This document shows positions 5,183 to 10,035 of a stretch of DNA of 10,035 nt, piece by piece. The DNA is from an archaeon (GTDB lineage: Archaea; Asgardarchaeota; Hermodarchaeia; Hermodarchaeales; Hermodarchaeaceae): the NCBI GenBank assembly GCA_016550415.1, contig JABXGU010000746.1, positions 1 through 10,035 on the forward strand, in the 5' to 3' direction. Position numbers and translations under genes: made by a program. Within the stretch, counting starts at the first letter, position 1. Every line of letters begins with the position of its first letter. The notes beneath the pieces are model-generated. The model ran no database searches. It saw only the letters and a program-made list of their open reading frames with translations, and was not told the origin of the DNA.

Positions 5183-5902
5183 ATGGGTGGTATACGCAAA
5201 CCTAGGAAGAAATATGCAGCGCCTGGTCATCCTTGGCAGAAGACACGTCTTGCCGAGGAACTTGTTCTCATTGGAGAATATGGTTTGAGCAACAAGCGCG
5301 AACTCTGGCGTCATCGCACTGTGCTTGCCAGATTCCGAGGAAGTGCCAGGGATCTTCTTGCACTTCCAGTTGAAGACCGTGGTGTTCGTGAATCTCATCT
5401 TCTGGGGCGTCTGAATCGTCTGTCCCTATTGAAGCCTGATTCTGGTTTAGATGATGTGCTTGCTCTCTCGATGCGTGATATTTTGGAACGTAGGCTACAG
5501 ACCCAAGTATTGCGTCAGGGACTGGCAAAAACCTTCTATCATGCACGACAGCTTATTGTGCATGGGCACATCGCTTTGGAAGGAGGACGTGTGACATCAC
5601 CAGGAATGCTTCTATATCGTGGTCAAGAAGGCAATCTCAGCTACGCACCAAACAGCCCTTACCGTGAAAGGGGCCATCCAGAGTTGCCCAAAGGCAAGGC
5701 TGCAGCTGCACCTGCAAAGGCAACCGAAGCGGCTCCTGCTCCTGAGAGTGTTCCGGTAAAGATTGCAAAAGTACGCGACATAAAGGAAGTACCATTAGAG
5801 GAAATAGAAACGGATGAAGACGAGGAAGCATTTGAAGAAGAGGAGACTGTTGAAGACAAAGAACCACCAAGGGCTGATGAAAAAGGAGGAGCAGATAAAT
5901 GA
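5183..5902 (+). CDS. rps4: Small-subunit ribosomal protein S4 (uS4) with long acidic C-terminal tail
   Basis: uS4 is a primary 16S rRNA binder at the mRNA entry side. The start ATG at 5183 gives MGGIRKPRKKYAAPGHPWQK, the normal archaeal N-terminus; the frame is open further upstream, but that part overlaps rps13 and is not conserved-looking. GAGGGA at 5167-5172 is a somewhat distant Shine-Dalgarno. The S4 RNA-binding domain lies at about residues 104-168 (TFYHARQLIVHGHIALEGGR). Archaeal S4 is usually about 170-190 residues; this one has 239. The extra tail from about residue 170 begins with an alanine/proline-rich linker (KAAAAPAKATEAAPAPE) and ends in an acidic run (DEDEEAFEEEETVEDKE). The tail is in frame with a normal stop and uses similar codons, so it does not look like a sequencing error. 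Confidence 0.96.
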   Translation: MGGIRKPRKKYAAPGHPWQKTRLAEELVLIGEYGLSNKRELWRHRTVLARFRGSARDLLALPVEDRGVRESHLLGRLNRLSLLKPDSGLDDVLALSMRDILERRLQTQVLRQGLAKTFYHARQLIVHGHIALEGGRVTSPGMLLYRGQEGNLSYAPNSPYRERGHPELPKGKAAAAPAKATEAAPAPESVPVKIAKVRDIKEVPLEEIETDEDEEAFEEEETVEDKEPPRADEKGGADK

Positions 5903-5956
5903 AACAATTTCATTTCCTCAGCCCAATTGAAACCAAATTACAATTATTAGGAAAAG

Positions 5957-6595
5957 ATGGTGAGGGTCATGTCAAAGGAATCTGAAGAAGACATTACACC
6001 AACAGAAAAGACAGAAGAAACCTCAAAGGCAGATTCAGAAGAAAAGGAAGTAATTCCACAAGAGGCTGATGAATTACCTACTCCTGAAGAAACAACGGGT
6101 AAATCTGAACCTACTGAAGAAGAAAAGCCAAAGCGAAGAACCCGTGGTAGAACTACACGTGATTCACGGTCCTCAGGTCGAAGACCACGCACTCCAACAC
6201 CTGTTGAAAGCAAAGAGAAATGGGGTGTAGCTCACATTTACAGTTCCTATAACGACACAATTGTTCACATCACCGATATCACCGGTGCCGAGACTATTGC
6301 ACGAACCTCCGGTGGTATGATTGTTCGTGCGGATCGGGACGAAAGTTCACCTTATGCAGCAATGCAAGCTGCATTCCGTGCAGCCAGAGCTGCAATGGAT
6401 CGTGAAATTACTCGGGTTAATATAAAAGTCCGAGCTCCTGGCGGTCATGGTCCTAAAACTCCAGGCCCCGGTGCTCAAGCTGCAATTCGCGCTCTAGCCC
6501 GCGCTGGCCTTCGAATTGGTCGCATAGAAGAAGTGACACCTATGCCACATGATGGTACCCGCCGCCCCGGTGGACGCCGCGGTCGTAGAGTATAA
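5957..6595 (+). CDS. rps11: Small-subunit ribosomal protein S11 (uS11) with long N-terminal extension
   Basis: uS11 lies on the small-subunit platform near the mRNA exit. The family core runs from about residue 86 ([20 protein letters not shown]) to the end, with [39 protein letters not shown] and the basic finish [13 protein letters not shown], all typical of archaeal S11. The 212-residue product is longer than the usual 130 or so because of about 85 extra residues: an acidic stretch (about 5-57) and then an arginine-rich stretch (about 58-79). The extension is likely real: no ATG, GTG or TTG occurs in frame between 5971 and the conserved core. ATG 5957 has AGGA just upstream; ATG 5969 is the alternative. 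The 54-nt gap after rps4 holds no gene. Confidence 0.94.
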   Translation: MVRVMSKESEEDITPTEKTEETSKADSEEKEVIPQEADELPTPEETTGKSEPTEEEKPKRRTRGRTTRDSRSSGRRPRTPTPVESKEKWGVAHIYSSYNDTIVHITDITGAETIARTSGGMIVRADRDESSPYAAMQAAFRAARAAMDREITRVNIKVRAPGGHGPKTPGPGAQAAIRALARAGLRIGRIEEVTPMPHDGTRRPGGRRGRRV

Positions 6596-6633
6596 AAGAT
6601 GTAAAAAATGGCTTTGCGAGGAGGAGAATCAAT

Positions 6634-7554
6634 TTGAAAGTAACTTTGTTGGAACAAACTGAAAGCACACTACGTTTTCGTATTGAAGGCGTGCCCACTG
6701 GTCTGATGAATGCCATTCGAAGAGTTCTCCTCGCTGAAACACCTGTCATGGCTATTGACGAGGTTGTTGTTCTAGAAAACCAATCCCCTCTGTTTGACGA
6801 AATTATCGCCCACCGTCTCAGTCTTGTACCCTTACGAACTAATTTAGAAACATATGTCTTACCAAGTGAATGCAAATGTCAAGGTGTGGGCTGCAATTTA
6901 TGTCAAGCTAGCTTTACAATGGAGGTAGAAGCACCAGAAGACGACTACATCGCTACAACCGCTGATTTGAAACCTCAGGATCCAGACATTGTTCCTGTTA
7001 GCACTAAAATCCCAATTGCTAAATTAGCGAAGGGCCAGCGTATTGTGGTCGAAGCCTATGCTCGTCTGGGAATTGGACAGAATCACGCAAAATGGCAACC
7101 TGTTTCTACTGTAGCCTACAGGATGATACCCCACGTTGTTGTGGATAATGAGAAATGTGATGGCTGCGAAGAATGTGTAAAGGTTTGCTTCAAGCATGTC
7201 TTCGAAATGAAAAATGAAAAAGCAGTCGTCGTAAAAGAGCTGGATTGCACTCTCTGCAAACTATGTGTTGAGAAATGTGATTTGAGCGCAATAACGGTCA
7301 CACATGATGAAGACAAATTCATTTTTTCACTCGAATCTACAGGTTCATTATCACCTGTTGCCACACTCGAAACTGGACTTAATAATTTCCAAAAGAAGTT
7401 AGAAGCTCTTATAAAAGAACTCTCAGGACGTGGTCCAAAAGTTTCAGTCAAAGCGAAACCTAAGACGAAAGCTAAGGCGAGTGAGAAACCCAAGGCTAAA
7501 GCAAAGCCAAAAGCTCCCTCGAAAACGAAGAAATCCAAGAGTAAGGAGAAGTGA
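6634..7554 (+). CDS. rpoD: RNA polymerase subunit D (Rpo3) with double ferredoxin domain and lysine-rich tail
   Basis: Rpo3 pairs with Rpo11 as the assembly platform of archaeal RNA polymerase, like the bacterial alpha dimer. The TTG start has GAGGAGGAG at 6618-6626. The alpha-like domain opens with RFRIEGVPTGLMNAIRRVLL; residues C80, C82, C87 and C90 form a CxC-x4-CxxC site like the zinc loop of Rpb3. Domain 3 carries two complete motifs, C175-C178-C181-C185 and C205-C208-C211-C215, so two [4Fe-4S] clusters are predicted; many archaea have lost some of these cysteines. The first motif lacks the usual proline after the fourth cysteine (CFKHVF). The dimerisation domain follows (LSPVATLETGLNNFQKKLEALI). 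The last 35 residues or so are a lysine/alanine/proline-rich tail, unusual for the family. Confidence 0.96.
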   Translation: MKVTLLEQTESTLRFRIEGVPTGLMNAIRRVLLAETPVMAIDEVVVLENQSPLFDEIIAHRLSLVPLRTNLETYVLPSECKCQGVGCNLCQASFTMEVEAPEDDYIATTADLKPQDPDIVPVSTKIPIAKLAKGQRIVVEAYARLGIGQNHAKWQPVSTVAYRMIPHVVVDNEKCDGCEECVKVCFKHVFEMKNEKAVVVKELDCTLCKLCVEKCDLSAITVTHDEDKFIFSLESTGSLSPVATLETGLNNFQKKLEALIKELSGRGPKVSVKAKPKTKAKASEKPKAKAKPKAPSKTKKSKSKEK

Positions 7555-7559
7555 AATTC

Positions 7560-7919
7560 TTGACAATGACAACTACAGATGAAAATCGTCAGCGCCTCCT
7601 CATCGCCCTTAAAAGGCAATCACGGAATCCTGGTGGGCGTATCTGGCGAATTCTCTACGAACGTTTCCAGGCCCCTCGACGCAGCCGTGTTAGCGTCAAT
7701 GTTGCAGAATTGCAGCGACACTTCACAAAGGGTCACGTTATGGTGGTTCCCGGCAAAGTACTGGGGGATGGAAATATTACTGATAAACTTGAAGTCGCCG
7801 CCCTTATCTTCTCAGGAAAAGCTCGGGCGAAGATTGAAGCTGCTGGTGGAAAATGTCTGTCCATCGAGGAACTGATGAATGTAAACCCAAGCGGCAAGAA
7901 CATAATGTTAATCGCATAA
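7560..7919 (+). CDS. rpl18e: Large-subunit ribosomal protein L18e (eL18)
   Basis: eL18 is the archaeal/eukaryotic relative of the uL15 family in the large subunit. The product, about 117-122 residues, has the family marks IWRILYERFQAPRRSRVSVNVAEL-type N-terminal half and VVPGKVLGDGNITDKLEVAA, followed by FSGKARAKIEAAGGKCLSIEEL. The start is uncertain: GTG 7551 overlaps the rpoD stop but is only 2 nt from AAGGAG (7543-7548); TTG 7560 has a workable 11-nt spacing; ATG 7566 is 17 nt away. I chose the TTG because several neighbours also use it. The gene is tightly packed between rpoD and rpl13. Confidence 0.95.
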   Translation: MTMTTTDENRQRLLIALKRQSRNPGGRIWRILYERFQAPRRSRVSVNVAELQRHFTKGHVMVVPGKVLGDGNITDKLEVAALIFSGKARAKIEAAGGKCLSIEELMNVNPSGKNIMLIA

Positions 7920-7931
7920 GGAGGAAACTGC

Positions 7932-8408
7932 ATGACAAGTAAGCAAGATACTGCTACAAAGCCGGATGAATTTCCTGTAGAAGAATCACTTGTAGTTGAT
8001 GCAAGCAACATTGTGGCTGGACGCATCGCTAGTATTGTAGCAAAACAACTTCTTCTAGGAAAACATGTTATTGTCATTAACGCTGAAAAAGCCGTTCTCT
8101 CCGGAAATCGTGCTTCACTCATTAACGAATATAAGGAATATTTGGGAATCCGTACACGAACAGCTCCTTGGAAAGGTCCATTTCACCGGCGACAACCACA
8201 TAACATTCTCCGTCGCATCATTCGCGGAATGGTTCCTTGGGATAAAGCACGGGGCCGCGCTGCTATGCGAAGACTCCGTGTCTATACAGGAACACCCCAG
8301 GATATAGAAATCACTCGACGACTAGATCTACATGACTTCGAACGGATAGGTCGTCGAACCATCTATCTTGGAGAAATTGCCAAAGAACTAGGTTGGAAGG
8401 GAATGTAA
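7932..8408 (+). CDS. rpl13: Large-subunit ribosomal protein L13 (uL13)
   Basis: uL13 is an early-binding large-subunit protein. The 158-residue product shows the family core from about residue 19: VVDASNIVAGRIASIVAKQLL, INAEKAVLSGNRASL, then the basic RTAPWKGPFHRRQPHNILRR and GMVPWDKARGRAAMRRLRVY that mark archaeal L13. There is a polar N-terminal extension of about 15 residues before the core. The ATG has a strong GGAGG (7920-7924) upstream. The gene lies 12 nt after rpl18e and 1 nt before rps9, which indicates coupled translation. Confidence 0.96.
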   Translation: MTSKQDTATKPDEFPVEESLVVDASNIVAGRIASIVAKQLLLGKHVIVINAEKAVLSGNRASLINEYKEYLGIRTRTAPWKGPFHRRQPHNILRRIIRGMVPWDKARGRAAMRRLRVYTGTPQDIEITRRLDLHDFERIGRRTIYLGEIAKELGWKGM

Positions 8409-8409
8409 G

Positions 8410-8811
8410 ATGAAAATTGTAGTAAGATCTGGAAAAAGAAAGACTGCTATCGCACGTTCCACCGTCAGTGAGGGCACAGGGCGAGTCTACATTAACAAAA
8501 CTCCACTTGAGTGCCTCCAACCAGTCATTGTACGTCACATTATCGAAGAACCCCTCCTCATTGCAACAGATAAAATCACACAAAAAGTTGATATCCACGT
8601 AAACGTACGCGGCGGAGGCGTAATAGGTCAAGCCCAAGCCACCAGAATCGCAATCGCTCGAAGCTTGGTCGAATTCACAAAAAGTGCTGACCTCCGTGGT
8701 CGCTTCGTTGAATATGACCGAACCCTAATTGCTGGCGATTCCAGACGCAAAGAAACCAAAAAGTTTGGTGGTCCTGGCGCCAGAGCTAGAAAACAAAAAA
8801 GCTATCGATAG
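8410..8811 (+). CDS. rps9: Small-subunit ribosomal protein S9 (uS9)
   Basis: uS9 sits in the small-subunit head, and its C-terminal arginine reaches the P-site tRNA. The 133-residue product begins with [21 protein letters not shown], has the [19 protein letters not shown] core, and ends with [14 protein letters not shown]; the family usually ends in QKSYR or QFSKR, so the tail is complete. The ATG is 1 nt after the rpl13 stop with AAGGGA (8397-8402) inside the rpl13 end. The order L18e-L13-S9-RpoN is standard in archaea. Confidence 0.97.
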   Translation: MKIVVRSGKRKTAIARSTVSEGTGRVYINKTPLECLQPVIVRHIIEEPLLIATDKITQKVDIHVNVRGGGVIGQAQATRIAIARSLVEFTKSADLRGRFVEYDRTLIAGDSRRKETKKFGGPGARARKQKSYR

Positions 8812-8831
8812 AAAAAGGAGAAAAAATTTAC

Positions 8832-9038
8832 ATGATTATTCCTGTACGTTGCTTCACTTGCGGCCGACTAATCGCAGATAAATGGGAAGAATATAGTCGG
8901 CGAATCCGGCAAGGAGAAGACCCAGAAACAGTCCTCAATGATATGGGTCTTAAACGCTACTGCTGCCGCAGGATGCTTCTCAGCCATGTAGACATCATAG
9001 ATGACATCTTACAATTCTCGGAGCAAACAAAACCATGA
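8832..9038 (+). CDS. rpoN: RNA polymerase subunit N (Rpo10)
   Basis: Rpo10 is the small zinc-binding subunit, equal to eukaryotic Rpb10, that anchors the Rpo3-Rpo11 dimer to the polymerase. The 68-residue product starts [21 protein letters not shown] and has the zinc ligands CFTC (C7, C10) and the adjacent pair CC (C44, C45) in [17 protein letters not shown], an almost invariant pattern. AAGGAG at 8815-8820 precedes the ATG by 11 nt. Its stop overlaps the rps2 start by 4 nt (ATGA), so rpoK and eno, often next in archaeal clusters, are absent here. Confidence 0.97.
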   Translation: MIIPVRCFTCGRLIADKWEEYSRRIRQGEDPETVLNDMGLKRYCCRRMLLSHVDIIDDILQFSEQTKP

Positions 9039-9652
9039 CCGAAGACCTCCTAATAGCCCTTGATCAATACCTTGCTGCTGGTATACACATCGGCACTCAA
9101 GTCAAAACTGTCACCATGGAACCCTACATCTACAGGGTTAGACAAGACGGGCTCTACGTACTCGACATACGTAGATTTGACGAACGCATTCGCACTGCCG
9201 CCAAATTTATTGCGCGTCACGAGCCTCCTCAAAAAATCGCTGTTGTTGGTGCACGTCAATATGCCCAGAAACCCATCCAAACCTATTGCACAGTAACAAA
9301 GGCTACACCCCTTTCTGGACGATTCATTCCTGGGACCTTTACAAATCCGAGTCTTAGCCAATATACAGAGCCAAATCTCATCCTCATCACCGACCCACGA
9401 GCAGACCACCAGGCAGTAAGGGAAGGTGCAAAAATCCGGGTTCCGATTGTTGCCTTCACAGACACAGACAACTCCCTAGCAAACATCGACCTAGCCATCC
9501 CATCAAATAATAAGGGAAGGTCAGCATTAGCACTGTCGTTTTGGTTGCTGGCTAGGCAGGTTTTACGGGAGCGGGGTGAGTTGGCTGTGGATGCAGAGTT
9601 TCCTTTCACCGTTGAAGATTTTTCAGCAGTTTTACGCAAAACAGAGCAATGA
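9035..9652 (+). CDS. rps2: Small-subunit ribosomal protein S2 (uS2, archaeal/eukaryotic SA type)
   Basis: uS2 joins the small subunit late, near the back of the head. The 205-residue product fits the archaeal length. It has [20 protein letters not shown] near the N-terminus, [20 protein letters not shown], the FIPGTFTNP loop ([11 protein letters not shown] at about residues 95-105), [19 protein letters not shown], and [29 protein letters not shown], all hallmarks of the family. The ATG overlaps the rpoN stop (ATGA); GGAG at 9020-9023 serves as a Shine-Dalgarno. It is the last gene of the operon visible here; a long AT-rich gap follows. Confidence 0.96.
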   Translation: MTEDLLIALDQYLAAGIHIGTQVKTVTMEPYIYRVRQDGLYVLDIRRFDERIRTAAKFIARHEPPQKIAVVGARQYAQKPIQTYCTVTKATPLSGRFIPGTFTNPSLSQYTEPNLILITDPRADHQAVREGAKIRVPIVAFTDTDNSLANIDLAIPSNNKGRSALALSFWLLARQVLRERGELAVDAEFPFTVEDFSAVLRKTEQ

Positions 9653-9749
9653 ATTGTATTAAAGGTTGAATTGCATTTATAACATACCAAGGGTTCACGT
9701 AATTTCTTTGTGGTTATCCTCTTTTGAGTTTTGAATTCAACTTATTGAT

Positions 9750-9769
9750 GATTCCATTCTAATGGAATC
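9750..9769. repeat. Perfect 9-bp inverted repeat with 2-nt centre
   Basis: GATTCCATT, CT, AATGGAATC form a perfect palindrome. As RNA it would give an 8-bp stem with a 4-nt loop; as DNA it resembles an operator for a dimeric regulator. A shorter perfect palindrome TTGAATTCAA lies 9 nt upstream at 9731-9740. It may also help end the rps2 transcript, since a T-run follows about 20 nt downstream. The function is unknown. Confidence 0.5.
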
Positions 9770-9789
9770 CAAATTGCTCAAATCCTTAG

Positions 9790-9795
9790 TTTTTT
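9790..9795 (+). terminator. T-run, candidate terminator of the rps13-rps2 operon
   Basis: Six consecutive T bases lie 137 nt after the rps2 stop. Archaeal polymerase ends at oligo-T tracts without needing a hairpin. Shorter T-rich stretches at about 9719-9732 could serve too. Confidence 0.35.
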
Positions 9796-9810
9796 AGGTT
9801 ACAAATGTGA

Positions 9811-9816
9811 TTATAC
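9811..9816 (+). promoter_or_regulatory. Possible TATA box for the membrane protein gene
   Basis: TTATAC lies in an AT-rich setting about 80 nt before the start codon at 9892 and predicts a transcript start near 9838. That start would leave out the 5' arm of the hairpin 9829-9874, so if the hairpin works in RNA a more upstream promoter such as TTTATAA at 9676-9682 is needed. Confidence 0.25.
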
Positions 9817-9828
9817 CGAAAATGTCTG

Positions 9829-9874
9829 TCTACATGCAGTAAGGTGAAGTATCTCAATAAGAGACGCATGTAGA
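9829..9874 (+). promoter_or_regulatory. Leader hairpin before the membrane protein gene
   Basis: TCTACATGC (9829-9837) pairs perfectly with GCATGTAGA (9866-9874), a 9-bp stem enclosing 28 nt. Inside it TCTC (9852-9855) pairs with GAGA (9861-9864) around AATAA. The outer stem ends 2 nt before the Shine-Dalgarno GGAGGG (9877-9882), so its folding could alter ribosome access. It matches no riboswitch class that I recognise. Confidence 0.45.
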
Positions 9875-9891
9875 TCGGAGGGAAGCCGGAT

Positions 9892-10035
9892 ATGGATTTT
9901 GAGTTTAAAGCGTTCGCATTGACTTTGTGTGGCTATTCATTGGCGATACTCTCCTATTTCCTTCCATGGCATTATTTTATTATCAGTCGATGGTGGGGTG
10001 AGACGATAGTCAGCCAACTTTGGTTTTTGGAACAG
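9892..10035 (+). CDS. Hypothetical small membrane protein, N-terminal part (runs off the window)
   Basis: An open frame starts at ATG 9892 with a strong GGAGGG at 9877-9882, 9 nt upstream, and stays open for 48 codons to the window end. The visible residues begin MDFEFKAFALTLCGYSLAIL and contain a hydrophobic, aromatic segment at about 7-31 (including LSYFLPWHYF), probably a membrane helix, followed by tryptophan-rich sequence (SRWWGETIVSQLWFLEQ). I do not recognise the family. The Shine-Dalgarno, the intergenic leader and the fact that it begins after the operon end argue that it is a real gene in its own unit. Confidence 0.65.
   Translation, partial: MDFEFKAFALTLCGYSLAILSYFLPWHYFIISRWWGETIVSQLWFLEQ

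Larger units (their letters stand above)
9653..9891. other. AT-rich intergenic stretch between rps2 and a membrane protein gene
   Basis: No coding frame of note was seen in these 239 nt on either strand. It holds a TATA-like TTTATAA (9676-9682), the palindrome TTGAATTCAA (9731-9740), a 9-bp inverted repeat (9750-9769), a six-T run (9790-9795) that could end the ribosomal operon transcript, another TATA-like TTATAC (9811-9816), and a long-range hairpin (9829-9874). The region thus probably contains both the end of the operon and the promoter and leader of the next gene. Confidence 0.6.

Noticed and set aside
5637..5913. Long minus-strand frames opposite the S4 tail, the S11 head and the RpoD tail
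   Set aside because: They are low-complexity mirror readings of acidic or lysine-rich coding sequence, with no ribosome binding sites or family features.
9743..9790. Possible C/D box RNA starting at TTGATGA after rps2
   Set aside because: There is a C-box-like TGATGA, but no CUGA D box follows at a usable distance; the palindrome explains the symmetry better.
1..10035. CRISPR arrays, insertion sequences, integrase sites or defence genes
   Set aside because: No regularly spaced repeats, transposase-like frames, terminal inverted repeats with target duplications or defence domains were seen; this is a conserved housekeeping region.

Overview
The window is archaeal chromosomal DNA from the conserved ribosomal protein / RNA polymerase / secretion supercluster. 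The archaeal signs are L14e and L18e, RNA polymerase subunits Rpo3 (RpoD) and Rpo10 (RpoN), a dyskerin-type pseudouridine synthase with a PUA domain, archaeal-type adenylate and cytidylate kinases, a DUF106 (EMC3/Oxa1-like) membrane protein, TATA-like promoters, and bulge-helix-bulge (BHB) type introns. Several starts are TTG with good Shine-Dalgarno sequences. The lineage cannot be fixed from this window; the introns, a two-cluster RpoD and the gene order suggest an uncultured TACK- or Asgard-side archaeon (for example Bathyarchaeia or Thorarchaeia), which is an inference.

Left block (1-4352, + strand): the 3' two-thirds of secY, then adkA, a DUF106 insertase-like gene, cmk, rpl14e and cbf5. 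Cbf5 is not one open frame. Its conserved N-terminus (from a TTG at 3300) is separated from the rest by 42 nt carrying an in-frame TAG. These 42 nt fold into a hairpin with a 4-bp helix flanked by two 3-nt bulges, and removing them between bulge bases 2 and 3 restores the conserved motif exactly. I read this as an archaeal mRNA intron cut by the tRNA splicing endonuclease.

Middle (4353-4715): a minus-strand tRNA-Ser(GGA) with encoded CCA, perfect acceptor and T stems and a long variable arm. It is interrupted twice, by about 36 nt in the D-loop and by 23 nt in the anticodon loop. The two introns share a near-identical 13-mer. The tRNA converges on cbf5 and diverges from the next operon.

Right block (4716-9652, + strand): rps13, rps4, rps11, rpoD, rpl18e, rpl13, rps9, rpoN and rps2, closely spaced behind a likely TATA box at 4653-4660. 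S4 has a long acidic C-terminal tail, S11 a long acidic-then-basic N-terminal extension, and RpoD carries two complete ferredoxin cysteine motifs plus a lysine-rich tail. rpl34e, rpoK and eno, often found in this cluster in other archaea, are not at their usual places.

Right edge (9653-10035): an AT-rich intergenic stretch with two palindromes, a T-run and a long-range hairpin just before the Shine-Dalgarno of a small membrane protein gene that runs off the window.

Together the genes serve ribosome assembly, transcription, membrane protein insertion and nucleotide supply. The notable biology is the pairing, within about 1.1 kb, of a spliced protein-coding gene and a doubly interrupted tRNA that would depend on the same splicing enzymes.
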